Assembly: GCA_024222895.1 (NCBI GenBank)
Contig: JAAEOR010000006.1
Coordinates: 1 to 51,582, forward strand
DNA from: Hyphomicrobiales bacterium
GTDB lineage: Bacteria; Pseudomonadota; Alphaproteobacteria; Rhizobiales; Kaistiaceae
Reading direction: 5' to 3'
Length of the DNA stretch: 51,582 bases
Shown: positions 37,252 through 45,262 of the stretch, in pieces
How the letters are laid out: every line of letters starts with the position of its first letter
Position numbering within the stretch: the stretch's first letter is position 1
Notes under the pieces: model-generated
What the model saw: the letters and a program-made list of their open reading frames with translations, nothing else
Databases searched by the model: none
What the model was told of the DNA's origin: nothing
Program-made: the position numbers and the translations under genes

Positions 37252-37514
37252 TACCAAGGGTGCTTAATATTGACCCGTTTGATGGCCCCAATTCGTCTGC
37301 CGACAAGGCACGTCTCGAAGGGCGATACGGGGTCATCGTTCGAGAGGCGTAACGCAGCTCGGCGGGCGAATTCGGGCCACCGCAGGCCAGAGTTTCTGCG
37401 GGTTGTGGACATCGTTGCGATCGGCTCATGGTACCAGCACCACGTCGCCAATCGCGCCTTGCCAAACCCTGCGGAAACTCAGGTCAAACAAGTCAATATT
37501 AAGCACCCTTGGTA
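37252..37514. mobile_element. MITE-like element with long terminal inverted repeats
   Basis: The left end TACCAAGGGTGCTTAATATT and its reverse complement at the right end match perfectly for 23 bases, and nearly so for about 30. The 263-bp body encodes no transposase. TGA flanks both sides (37249-37251 and 37515-37517), which fits a three-base target duplication. Other sites in the window carry ends of the same family. A non-autonomous element moved by a transposase elsewhere in the genome is the simplest reading. Confidence 0.8.
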
Positions 37515-37592
37515 TGAGGTTTGCTCAAGCGGCAGTGGTTGCGGCATAGAACGTCTTCCGTGTGTCCTCGATCCGCCCGCGAACACGATAGC

Positions 37593-37746
37593 GGCTGCTT
37601 GCGTCGATCGCGGCCAGACCGTCGGTCGGGCCGCAGGGACATGCGAGTTTGGTCGCCGTAAGCCGGGCTCCACGTGCCAGTCGATGTCCTTGCCGGTCGC
37701 GTAACAGGTCTGCCGTTCGCGGGCCGGCCCGCCGGCCAGTTCAGAT
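37593..37746 (-). pseudogene. Fragment of a RhmD-like enolase-superfamily gene
   Basis: On the minus strand this stretch reads like the middle of the rhamnonate-dehydratase-like gene at 41448 (GPARERQTCYATGKDIDWH, then a shifted continuation). DNA identity to bases about 42036-42188 is visibly high, with at least one base lost. It is an isolated fragment: no start, no flanking homology. It is either an old duplication debris or the remains of a second locus. Confidence 0.7.
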
Positions 37747-37922
37747 ACTCCGCAGAATAACGAAGGTCAGGACCAGGCTGCGCTCCGGCGGCCAAGGAGC
37801 GCTGGATCCAGGGCGTTTCGACTTCGGTGGCCCCTTCTCATTGCGGTTGAGCCTCGATGTCGACCTCGGTTCGGATCTGTGCCTCCGGCGGTTTGGTCGA
37901 TGCGGGTCATGTAGCGTGTAAA

Positions 37923-37936
37923 ACCAACCGGTCGGT
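37923..37936. promoter_or_regulatory. TetR operator A
   Basis: ACCAACCGGTCGGT is a near-perfect palindrome centred on CCGG. It lies 33 bases upstream of operator B, about three helical turns. The same sequence recurs exactly at 40409. Confidence 0.75.
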
Positions 37937-37945
37937 ATTTTATGG

Positions 37946-37974
37946 TTGACAACAAACCAACCAGTCGGTACGTA
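37946..37974 (+). promoter_or_regulatory. Promoter with operator B in the spacer
   Basis: A -35 TTGACA at 37946 and a -10 TACGTA at 37969 are 17 bases apart. Operator B, ACCAACCAGTCGGT (37956-37969), fills the spacer, so the bound TetR protein would exclude RNA polymerase from the cysteine-synthase-like gene. Confidence 0.7.
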
Positions 37975-38011
37975 TCGTTTGTGTCAATCACCAGAATGTT
38001 GGAGAGAAACC

Positions 38012-39112
38012 ATGACCTCGGAGAGCTTCATCGCCGATCCGCAGACTGTCCGGAAGACCGGAAATCGCTACGAGAGCGTGCTCGACACGGTCGGTAATAC
38101 GCCGAGCATCAGGATCAGGAACCTCGCCCCTGATCACGTCCGCCTTTATGTCAAGGCGGAGGCGTTCAATCCGGCTGGTTCGGTGAAGGACCGGCTTGCA
38201 GTCAGCATCATCGAGGCAGCCGAGCGCAGTGGCGCGCTCAAGCCCGGCCAGACGGTGGTCGAGGCGACCAGCGGCAACACCGGCATCGGACTGGCGATGG
38301 TCTGCGCCGCCAAGGGATACCCGCTGGTGGTCACCATGGCCGACAGCTTCTCGGTCGAACGACGGAAGCTGATGCGGTTCCTTGGCGCCAAGGTTGTCCT
38401 TACCCCGCGTGCGGCCAAGGGGCTCGGCATGTACCAGAAGGCGAGGGAACTCGCTGATGCCAATGGCTGGTTCTTCGCTCGCCAGTTCGAAAACGAGGCC
38501 AATGCGAAGGTGCACGAGGAAACGACGGCGCGCGAGATCGTCGACGACTTCGCCGACGACCGGCTGGATTACTGGGTGTCGGGCTATGGTACCGGTGGCA
38601 CGGTCACCGGCGTCGGGCGCGTGTTGCGGCGCGAACGCCCCGAGACCAGGATCGTCCTCAGCGAACCGGCCAATGCACCTGTGGTTGGCAGCGGCCACAT
38701 CCAGGGCCGCAATCCCGACGGATCGCCTGCCGAAAGCCATCCGGCCTTCGAACCCCATCCGATCCAGGGCTGGACGCCCGATTTCGTCCCGCTGGTCCTG
38801 CAGGAATCGATCGACGGAAAGTACTTCGACGATGTGGTGCCGGTTGCGGGTCCGGAGGCGATGGAATGGTCACATAAGCTGGCGCGCCAGGAAGGGATCC
38901 TCGCCGGCGTGTCGGGTGGGGCGAGCTTCGCCGCTGCCATGAAGATCGCCGAAAAGGCGGCGCCGGGCTCTGTCATCGTCTGCATGTTGCCCGACACCGG
39001 CGAGCGCTACCTGTCAACGCCGCTGTTCGAGGCCATCGAGGAGGGGATGACGGAGGAAGAGGCGGCGCTCTCGATATCGACGCCGGGCTTCCATCTCGCG
39101 GCCGCCGCGTAG
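38012..39112 (+). CDS. Cysteine synthase-family PLP enzyme
   Basis: The ATG at 38012 has a GGAGAG site; the longer track start includes promoter sequence. The product has 366 residues and is of the fold-type II PLP family. FNPAGSVKDRLA has the PLP Lys, VEATSGNTGIGLAMV the substrate loop, and GTGGTVTGVGRVLR the phosphate-binding loop. It resembles O-acetylserine sulfhydrylase but with a longer C-terminus. TetR control and pairing with a YgjV-like membrane protein suggest a conditional beta-replacement or detoxifying role rather than housekeeping cysteine synthesis. Confidence 0.85.
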   Translation: MTSESFIADPQTVRKTGNRYESVLDTVGNTPSIRIRNLAPDHVRLYVKAEAFNPAGSVKDRLAVSIIEAAERSGALKPGQTVVEATSGNTGIGLAMVCAAKGYPLVVTMADSFSVERRKLMRFLGAKVVLTPRAAKGLGMYQKARELADANGWFFARQFENEANAKVHEETTAREIVDDFADDRLDYWVSGYGTGGTVTGVGRVLRRERPETRIVLSEPANAPVVGSGHIQGRNPDGSPAESHPAFEPHPIQGWTPDFVPLVLQESIDGKYFDDVVPVAGPEAMEWSHKLARQEGILAGVSGGASFAAAMKIAEKAAPGSVIVCMLPDTGERYLSTPLFEAIEEGMTEEEAALSISTPGFHLAAAA

Positions 39113-39584
39113 TTAGCGGAGTATGCTACATCGGCGGCTCTGAGCTCCCGCCGGAACTCGTGCCGGAAACACAAGTGTGCCCCGCAACTATCGGACCCTA
39201 TGGCGCTTTTGGTATCTGAGCGAGAGCCGAAAGTGGAGCCTAATGTAAGCGAACGCTTCCTTCGGGACCAGACTTGAATGCTTGCTCGTATGGAGGCCGG
39301 GGCGCTTGAATGCCCCGGCCTCGTAGCGTTCCGGACGGGGTGGCCAGACTTGCAGATGTCGATTGTCGCCGCGGCGCCCAACCGGACGGGTCTTGTTGGC
39401 TCGCCGGTCCTGCCGCCCGGGCTTAACCTGGCTTCTGTCAATGCACGCGAATCGAATCGAGCTAACGAACGGACTGACCGGGGCCGTGAAACCGTAAGCA
39501 GCGTCGGTCGGGTGGGTTTGTTGAGGGGCGTAAGATCGTCGCCTTGTAGGAGGCGGGCCTGGCCGGCGCGCCTCCCTCGAGTGC
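39113..39584. other. Intergenic region between two convergent genes
   Basis: About 470 bases without a supported gene. It holds a strong hairpin at 39293-39322 and the 17-base string AGCTCCCGCCGGAACTC at about 39143, which also occurs at 784. Confidence 0.45.
39293..39322. terminator. GC-rich terminator-like hairpin
   Basis: GAGGCCGGGGC and GCCCCGGCCTC form an eleven-base-pair perfect stem around an eight-base loop. It lies between the convergent cysteine-synthase-like and TetR genes and could end transcription from both sides. A T-run is absent, so it may act with other factors. Confidence 0.6.
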
Positions 39585-40271
39585 TCAGGCGTCGACAGTA
39601 GCCTTGGGTCGCCGCCTGGCTGCCGGGCGCGTTGCCTTCTTTGCCGTTTTGCCGGACTCCGGCGTGCCGAACAGCAGCATCAGATAATTGCGGAACTGCA
39701 CCGACTGCCGGGCCGTGATACGGACGTCCTCATAGGCGCGCTGAAGCACCAGTCCGCCCTCGATGATCGAAACAATGGTTTCGGCGAGCTGGCGCGCAGT
39801 GACCGGCAGGGCCGGCGGATAACGGTCGATCACGTCCTGGAACATGCGGACATAGGTTGAGGTCCACTGGCGCAGGATGTCGGCGACGAAATCGCGGACC
39901 GAGGGATCGAACTGCATGCTCTCATAAGTGTAGACGGCGTACATGCAGCCCGGTGACCGGTCGCTCGACTGGGCCACATAGCCCTCGAACAGTTCAAGGT
40001 AGTAGAGCACCCGCTCAAGCGGGTCGTCACTGTGGGCTTCGGCCTGTTCGACAAATTCGTCGAACATCGCCAGATCCTGTTTGGCATGCCACTCGACCAG
40101 TTCGCGAGCGAGAGCGGCCTTGCCTTTGAAGTGATGAAAAAAGGCGCCCTTGGTCAGGCCGGCCGACTTGAGGATGTCGTCGATCGACGTGCCGGCAAAG
40201 CCATTGTCCATCACCAGCGTTCGCGCCGATGAGAGAATACGTTCGCGAGTCACTTCGCCTCTGCCGGCCAT
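39585..40271 (-). CDS. TetR-family transcriptional regulator
   Basis: The ATG at 40271 (MAGRGEVTRERILSSARTLV) is the natural start; the track ORF adds 23 upstream residues that overlap the operator. The product has 228 residues. The helix-turn-helix is TSIDDILKSAGLTKGAFFHHF. The C-terminal domain (SSDRSPGCMYAVYTYESM) is of the TetR_C_16/YxaF-like type, and the Lys/Arg-rich tail is unusual. It most likely represses itself and the two flanking promoters through ACCAACCGGTCGGT sites. Confidence 0.9.
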   Translation of the reverse strand: MAGRGEVTRERILSSARTLVMDNGFAGTSIDDILKSAGLTKGAFFHHFKGKAALARELVEWHAKQDLAMFDEFVEQAEAHSDDPLERVLYYLELFEGYVAQSSDRSPGCMYAVYTYESMQFDPSVRDFVADILRQWTSTYVRMFQDVIDRYPPALPVTARQLAETIVSIIEGGLVLQRAYEDVRITARQSVQFRNYLMLLFGTPESGKTAKKATRPAARRRPKATVDA

Positions 40272-40288
40272 AACCTGATCCCTTCCAT

Positions 40289-40302
40289 ACCAACCGGTTT
40301 GT
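40289..40302. promoter_or_regulatory. TetR operator C (autoregulatory)
   Basis: ACCAACCGGTTTGT lies just upstream of the tetR-type start codon. It matches the other sites in the left half and weaker in the right half, which fits moderate autorepression. Confidence 0.65.
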
Positions 40303-40398
40303 AATATGTGGTGTTGGCCCGCGATTGGCAAGCCCCCCATCCGGACGCTTCGAATTCTGCCATCCCATCCCCTGTGACGGCGATCACATCAATTCTGA

Positions 40399-40427
40399 TT
40401 GACAAGATACCAACCGGTCGGTATGTA
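40399..40427 (+). promoter_or_regulatory. Promoter with operator D in the spacer
   Basis: A -35 TTGACA at 40399 and a -10 TATGTA at 40422 are 17 bases apart. Operator D, ACCAACCGGTCGGT (40409-40422), occupies the spacer, exactly as at the 37946 promoter. Confidence 0.72.
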
Positions 40428-40431
40428 ACAA

Positions 40432-40445
40432 ACCAACTAGTCGGT
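40432..40445. promoter_or_regulatory. TetR operator E
   Basis: ACCAACTAGTCGGT lies 23 bases after operator D, just downstream of the -10 box, so a second dimer would cover the likely transcription start. Confidence 0.65.
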
Positions 40446-40471
40446 ATGTTTAGAAATCAGGAGCAAGGGCA

Positions 40472-41032
40472 ATGGACGCCTTCATCGATTTGGTTCAGGA
40501 AAACCCTGCGGCGGTCGGCTTTGGCGCGATAGGCTTGTTCTGCCAGCTGATTTGGCCGCTGTTCCGCGCCCGCCGCGCGATGATGACGGCGCAGTTGGGC
40601 ATCGGCGTCGACTACAGCCTTCATTATGCGTTGATGGACGCGTGGAGCGGCGCTGGCGTCGCGGCGCTGGGCGCGACGCAGACAGCGCTCAACCTGATTG
40701 CGGGGGACAGGGCCTGGCTGAAGCGGGCCGGGGTGGTGTTCCTGCCGGTGGTGACGGTAATCTGTGTCGCGACCTGGTGCGGGCCAGCCTCGCTGTGCGC
40801 GCTGGCCGCCGTCAGCCTGGTGATGATCGGCCGTATGCAGAGCGACACTCTGCGGCTGCGCATTCTGCTACTGGCCGCCGCCCCCTTTGGTATGGGCTAC
40901 GACATTCTGATCGGCTCGATTCCCGGGCTGATCGGTGCAGTTTTTTCGGCATGTGTCGCGGTCACGATGCTGGTCCGGGAAGTCAGAGAGCGCCGCGGCG
41001 AGAGCCTCCGGCTCCAGTTTCAGTTGTCCTGA
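40472..41032 (+). CDS. YgjV-family inner-membrane protein
   Basis: This encodes 186 residues and about six hydrophobic segments. The features IGLFCQLIWPLFRARRAMMT, HYALMDAWSGAGVAALGATQ and RRAGV-like joins match the YgjV/Imp family of small membrane proteins of unknown function. The AGGAGC site precedes the ATG. It is directly under a TetR-controlled promoter together with the small gene that follows. Confidence 0.78.
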   Translation: MDAFIDLVQENPAAVGFGAIGLFCQLIWPLFRARRAMMTAQLGIGVDYSLHYALMDAWSGAGVAALGATQTALNLIAGDRAWLKRAGVVFLPVVTVICVATWCGPASLCALAAVSLVMIGRMQSDTLRLRILLLAAAPFGMGYDILIGSIPGLIGAVFSACVAVTMLVREVRERRGESLRLQFQLS

Positions 41033-41058
41033 CCGGAAGTCGAAAGGAGACCCGAACG

Positions 41059-41394
41059 ATGACGGATTTTATTGTCGAGGTTTCGCTGCCCGAACCGCTC
41101 GCGTCCGCGCGCATCAAGGATGCCATCCGGACGCTTGGCTCGCATTTCGCCACACGCGCGAATTGGCGGCTGAGGGAAGGAGAATACACCGGTGCCGTGA
41201 TGATCGACGCTGACGATGAACGGACCGCGCTGGCCGTCGTCCCGCCCGGCCTGCGGACGGCAGCGCGCGCCGTGCCGGCTACCCGCAAAGATGACATCAA
41301 GGCATCGTTGCGACCGACTGGCAGCCGTCGGTGGGCGCCGTCGCACATTGGAGCGCCATTGACTGATGACGAGGCGCTCGCGGTCCACAACTGA
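41059..41394 (+). CDS. Small hypothetical protein downstream of YgjV-like gene
   Basis: The ATG at 41059 has an AAAGGAGA site at eight bases and gives 111 residues (MTDFIVEVSLPEPLASARIK to DDEALAVHN). It is soluble with an alternating strand/helix start; no motif is recognised. The track lists it inside a longer shadow ORF. Spacing and coupling to the YgjV-like gene make it part of the TetR regulon. Confidence 0.65.
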   Translation: MTDFIVEVSLPEPLASARIKDAIRTLGSHFATRANWRLREGEYTGAVMIDADDERTALAVVPPGLRTAARAVPATRKDDIKASLRPTGSRRWAPSHIGAPLTDDEALAVHN

Positions 41395-41423
41395 CACGGA
41401 CGGTTGTCGATGAGTGACGCGCC

Positions 41424-41440
41424 TCATACCCTTGGTATCA
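41424..41440. repeat. Putative excision scar of the TACCAAGG element
   Basis: The string TCA TACC CTTGGTA TCA joins four bases of a left end to seven of a right end, flanked by TCA on both sides. This is what imprecise loss of an element with a three-base target duplication would leave. It lies just after the stop codon of the rhamnonate-dehydratase-like gene. Confidence 0.5.
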
Positions 41441-41447
41441 GCTGCCC

Positions 41448-42635
41448 TTACCCCGTCAAACCCTCGATCGCCTCGAGGCTGAGGCCGTGGCCGAAGCCCG
41501 GCGCGTCGCTGACCTCCAGGAGCCCGTCCCGCGGTACCCGCATTCCCGGAAATCCGGTGGTCTGGTCGAGCGGAACGCCGGGGCCGCCGCCGACGAAGAA
41601 CTCGCCCCAGGATGAGGCGGTGCTGCCATAGCCGAAGTGCTGGCCGTAGGGGGTGTTCATCCCGGCGTGCAGGATGACCTCGAGACCGGCGGCCTCGGCG
41701 ATGGCGGCAATCCGCTGACAGGCGGTGAAGCCGCCGACCCAGTGGATATCCGGCTGGAAGATGTCGACCCATTGCTGCCGGGTCGCCTCGAGGAACGCGT
41801 AGGGCGTGTACCAGTGTTCGCCACTGGCGAGAGGTTGCCAGGGAAGCCGCTGGCGCAGCGCCGCGTGGGCCGACGGATTCTCTGGTGTGAGGCAGTCCTC
41901 GATCCATCTCAGCCCATGCGGCCTCAATCGTTCCGCCAAGCGTACGGCGAAATCGACATCGAACGCCATCCAGCAATCCAGCATCAACTCGACCCGAGGT
42001 CCGATCAGTTCCCGTGCCTTGGCGACGAATTCCTCGTTCGCGTCGATCGCCGCCAGGCCATCGGCAGGGCCGTAGGGGCAGGCAAGTTTGGTCGCGGTGA
42101 AGCCGAGTTCCATGTGCCAGTCAATGTCGTTGCCGGTGGCGTAGCAGGTCTGGCGCTCGCGAGCCGGCCCGCCGGCCAGTTCGAACACGGGCAGCCCAAG
42201 TACTCTGCCCTTCAGGTCCCAGAGCGCCAGGTCGATGGCGCTGATTGCGTAGGACGCGAGCCCCGAAGGCGAATAGGGCGACGCGAGGCGCAGCATCATG
42301 TCATAGAGCTTGTCGGTCGCCATCGGGTTCTCATCGGCGAGAAGTGGCCCGAGATGATCGTTGATCAGGCTGACCACCGGATCGCCGAAGCTTGTCGTGC
42401 CGAACCCCCAGGTCCCGTCGTCAGCGATCACCAGGCACCCGACCGCTGGCCAGTTGGCGCGCCAGCTGGCGCGGCGCGCCTTGTAGCGCGGGAAGCGCGA
42501 CATGGGATTGGCGACCTCGGCATCGTCAATCCACGGCGGGCGACGCTGCTGCGCCTGCGCGCTCTGGGAAACGGCAACCGGCTGCCCAACGCCCGGTTTG
42601 GTGATGTTGAAGGCGCGGATTTCCCTGATCTTCAT
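41448..42635 (-). CDS. rhmD: L-rhamnonate dehydratase-like enolase-superfamily enzyme
   Basis: This encodes 395 residues and is close to the RhmD family: ATKLACPYGPADGLAAIDAN, ELMLDCWMAFDVDFAVRLAE, LRWIEDCLTPE, PLASGEHWYTPYAF, DIHWVGGFTACQRI and the catalytic-His loop ILHAGMNTPYGQHF. It would convert L-rhamnonate or a related deoxy-sugar acid to the 2-keto-3-deoxy product using Mg. The start ATG has GGAGGGA ten bases before. It is followed on the plus side by IclR and Gfo/Idh genes that suit control of, and oxidation in, a sugar pathway. Confidence 0.85.
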   Translation of the reverse strand: MKIREIRAFNITKPGVGQPVAVSQSAQAQQRRPPWIDDAEVANPMSRFPRYKARRASWRANWPAVGCLVIADDGTWGFGTTSFGDPVVSLINDHLGPLLADENPMATDKLYDMMLRLASPYSPSGLASYAISAIDLALWDLKGRVLGLPVFELAGGPARERQTCYATGNDIDWHMELGFTATKLACPYGPADGLAAIDANEEFVAKARELIGPRVELMLDCWMAFDVDFAVRLAERLRPHGLRWIEDCLTPENPSAHAALRQRLPWQPLASGEHWYTPYAFLEATRQQWVDIFQPDIHWVGGFTACQRIAAIAEAAGLEVILHAGMNTPYGQHFGYGSTASSWGEFFVGGGPGVPLDQTTGFPGMRVPRDGLLEVSDAPGFGHGLSLEAIEGLTG

Positions 42636-42641
42636 GATGGT

Positions 42642-42887
42642 CTATCCCTCCACGCCGAAGACCTCGGTGCGCTTGATACCGAGCCGGGCAAGGGCCTCGG
42701 CAATCCGCACCTTGTCGGCGGTGGTGAATGCCAGGTCGGCCGACTCCTCACCGTCGTGAATCGTCAGGTCGTGCAGTCCGACCGGATGCGGTGGCACCGC
42801 GATAGTCGGATCGTGATTGTGCCGGCTGGTCGCCCATCTGGGATTGGCCCAGGCTTGGGCGTCCGTGCTGTGAACTGGTTCGGTCAT
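42642..42887 (-). pseudogene. HMGL-like (isopropylmalate synthase-type) N-terminal fragment
   Basis: An 81-residue ORF. From residue 37 (VGLHDLTIHDGEESADLAFT, ADKVRIAEALARLGIKRTEV) it matches the first strand and helix of the pyruvate-carboxyltransferase (HMGL-like) barrel; the conserved metal Asp and Gly of the R-D-G-E type motif appear as IHDGEE. About 300 residues are missing. It ends six bases before the rhmD-like start, and its last codons supply that gene's ribosome site. It is probably a deletion remnant, but the coupling could let it be translated. Confidence 0.7.
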
Positions 42888-43027
42888 TGCGGTACCGGAT
42901 TGATGGATGGATGCGGAACACTGGCAGGCGCTGCAATTTCGGGACGACGGGCGTCATGCGACTCATTCCAAAGGGTAGCAGCAGCGAGACTGGCGGGGTC
43001 GATGATTGCGGGGCCTCTCCCAGTACG

Positions 43028-43063
43028 ATATGGTGTATATACGAAATTCGATTCTATATATGA
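43028..43063. promoter_or_regulatory. Divergent promoter with AT-rich imperfect palindrome
   Basis: The region TATATACGAAATTCGATTCTATATA has nearly inverted arms (TATATACGAA and TTCTATATA) in GC-rich surroundings, between the divergent HMGL/rhmD and IclR genes. It is a candidate IclR operator. Confidence 0.5.
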
Positions 43064-43120
43064 AGTTAGGTGCACGGCGAGTTCGATCGGTCAGAAGGGT
43101 GCACCAATGGCCGGAACCCG

Positions 43121-43894
43121 ATGGCAACACAAACGGAAAAATACACGGCTCCGGCGCTCGACAAGGGTTTCGATATTCTTGAAGCGCTTGCCGAGGCTGA
43201 TGCCGGCCTGACGCAAGCCGAGATCGCCCGCCAACTCGACCGTTCGGTCAGCGAGATCTTTCGTATGCTGGTCGTGCTGCGCCGCCGCGGTCTTGTGGCG
43301 CTTGATAAACGCTCCGATCTCTACACTTTGACGACGCGGTTGTTCGAACTCGCAAATCGCACACCCGTTGTGCGGCAACTGTCGGTCGCCGCCGGTCCGA
43401 TCCTGTGGGATCTTGCCCGCAAGGTCAGGCAGTCGGTTCATCTTGCGGTTCTTTCGGGCGACAGCATCGTCGTCGTCGCCCAGGTGGACAACCCCGGCAA
43501 CAACGTGCTTTCGGTTCGGCTGGGCGCGCGGATCGAGATCTGGCGGACATCGTCCGGTCGGGTCATTCTGGCCTTTCAGCCGAAAACGGTGCTCGATCAG
43601 CATCTGCGCGATTATCCCCATCCGGATGGCCGTACGCCCTCGGACATTCGACGCGATCTCGACGAGATCCGTGCCGCCAGGATCGAGACAATGCCGAGCT
43701 TCATCATCAAGGGTGTGACGAACCTGAGTGCACCGGTGATCGACCATACCGGGCATGCTACCGCGGCGCTGACGATCCCGATGATCGGACGCTATTTCGG
43801 CGGGATTTCAGTTGCGGCCTGCCGGGATGAATTGCTGGCCTCTGCGGCCGAACTGTCGCGCCGAATCGGAGGCAATTTCGAAGCACCGGCGTAG
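43121..43894 (+). CDS. IclR-family transcriptional regulator
   Basis: The ATG at 43121 starts MATQTEKYTAPALDKGFDIL; the track adds 17 doubtful residues. The winged helix is GLTQAEIARQLDRSVSEIFR, and the IclR effector domain runs from LFELANRTPVVRQLSVAAGP to the end (FGGISVAACRDELLASAAEL). It probably controls the divergent rhmD-like gene and perhaps the Gfo/Idh gene that converges on it. Confidence 0.9.
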   Translation: MATQTEKYTAPALDKGFDILEALAEADAGLTQAEIARQLDRSVSEIFRMLVVLRRRGLVALDKRSDLYTLTTRLFELANRTPVVRQLSVAAGPILWDLARKVRQSVHLAVLSGDSIVVVAQVDNPGNNVLSVRLGARIEIWRTSSGRVILAFQPKTVLDQHLRDYPHPDGRTPSDIRRDLDEIRAARIETMPSFIIKGVTNLSAPVIDHTGHATAALTIPMIGRYFGGISVAACRDELLASAAELSRRIGGNFEAPA

Positions 43895-43908
43895 CGACAC
43901 CCTCGCGG

Positions 43909-44976
43909 TCACGCGTCTCTCCAATCGGGGATTGCGGTGGCGGGGGATGCGTTGGAGAGGAAACAGGCCTCGGCCAGGGCCATTGTTCCGATGGCATCTT
44001 CGACAGTGGTCCACAGCCGCTGGTCTTCGCCCGCGGCGAACCGTTGCAGGTTGCTCATCGTGCCGATGAAGGCATCGGGAAACCAAGCGCCGTCGAGCTC
44101 AATGGATTGCCAATCGGCATCACCCGACTTGATCCAAAGCTCGTCAGGCTCACCTTCGGGATAGTTCAGCAAAAGCCCCAGCTTGGCGACGATCGCGCCA
44201 TTCGTACCCTCCAGCCGGATCTGCGCGACCTGAAACCGGCCTCCGCCCTGATGATTGTGATTGATCGACATGCCGCAGGCGAGTCTCGGCCCGTAGTCGA
44301 GGATCGCCATCGTCCGGGTTTGGGCGACGTCCGGTGCCCGCGGATCGGCCATCGAGCGCGCATGCACGCCGGCGGGCTCGCCGGCGATCGAGCGGATCAA
44401 GTCGAGATAGTGGATGGAGTGCACGGCAATCTCGACCCTGTCCATCGCCCGCACGAACGGGAACAGGTGCCAGGGAGTTCCAATGTTCAGGTGAACGTTG
44501 ATTTCCAGAAGCTCGCCAATAAGGCCGGCTGAGACGGCCCGGCTTGCCGCCAGCATCTGTGGGCTGAAGCGGAGCTGGAAGTTCACGGCGGCGACCAGCT
44601 CCTTGTCGCGGGCGATCGCGAGAATCTCTTTGGCCTGTTCGAGATTTTCGCCCATCGGTTTCTGGATCAGAACCGTGGCACCCTGTGGCAATGATCGGAG
44701 CACGTCGTTGATGGCCACCGGCGGCAGCGCCAGATCGTAAACGACATCGTTCCTCGCGGCGATTGCACTGTCGAGGTCGGAATGGACGTTTTCGATCCCC
44801 CATTTGGCCGCGACCTCAGCGGCCCGTTCGGCATCGATGTCGTAGATCCCCGCGACCGCAAAGCCGGCTTTGCGATAGGCCGGCATGTGGGCGTCATTGA
44901 CGATGCCGCCCGCTCCGATGATGACGATTGGGCGGGCGGCACCCGGTCGGTCCCAATGCTGGTTCAGCTTGATCAT
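43909..44976 (-). CDS. Gfo/Idh/MocA-family oxidoreductase
   Basis: This encodes 355 residues. IVIIGAGGIVNDAHMPAYRK is the Rossmann loop, IQKPMGENLEQAKEI the EKP-like motif with Gln, and HSIHYLDLIRSIAGE the substrate region. It is a sugar-like dehydrogenase or related enzyme. It is convergent with the IclR gene and divergent from the MaoC-SBP-CaiB operon, so it may be co-regulated with either. Confidence 0.87.
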   Translation of the reverse strand: MIKLNQHWDRPGAARPIVIIGAGGIVNDAHMPAYRKAGFAVAGIYDIDAERAAEVAAKWGIENVHSDLDSAIAARNDVVYDLALPPVAINDVLRSLPQGATVLIQKPMGENLEQAKEILAIARDKELVAAVNFQLRFSPQMLAASRAVSAGLIGELLEINVHLNIGTPWHLFPFVRAMDRVEIAVHSIHYLDLIRSIAGEPAGVHARSMADPRAPDVAQTRTMAILDYGPRLACGMSINHNHQGGGRFQVAQIRLEGTNGAIVAKLGLLLNYPEGEPDELWIKSGDADWQSIELDGAWFPDAFIGTMSNLQRFAAGEDQRLWTTVEDAIGTMALAEACFLSNASPATAIPDWRDA

Positions 44977-45262
44977 GATCGTCTTCCAACCTGCTCTTGG
45001 CCGCCGTTTGCCGATGCCACCCTTGTCGCATGGCCGGGATATGTGACGGAGCCGATTTCACAAACGAGTCGCACACGGTTTGCTCGTGCTCCGGCTGCGC
45101 CGTCCTCGACGTACGCGGAATTGAGCATGTCGATGGCTCCTGCGCGATGCCGCGGGTGAACACTATAATAACCGGGTCACAATTATTGTACATATAAAAT
45201 AGCGTTTGACTTACAAAATCATCGGCGTAGGTTGGAAAAAACGGTTGGGAGGGAGGCTCGCC
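44977..45262. promoter_or_regulatory. Divergent promoter region
   Basis: The part from 45165 to 45230 is AT-rich and includes the near-palindrome ACAATTATTGT, followed by ACATATAAAATAGCG, between the Gfo/Idh and MaoC-like genes. No regulator gene lies beside the operon inside the window. No firm -35/-10 pair was set. Confidence 0.4.

Larger units (their letters stand above)
37747..38011. other. Upstream region of the cysteine-synthase-like gene
   Basis: Non-coding. It holds the TetR-controlled promoter described separately. No other signal was seen. Confidence 0.4.

Noticed and set aside
37270-37704. 144-residue ORF across the MITE as a possible transposase
   Set aside because: No DDE or helix-turn-helix pattern; the frame crosses the terminal repeat and the rhmD-like fragment. 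The element looks non-coding.
41637-43211. 524-residue plus-strand ORF
   Set aside because: It is antisense to the rhmD-like gene, which has full catalytic motifs on the minus strand.
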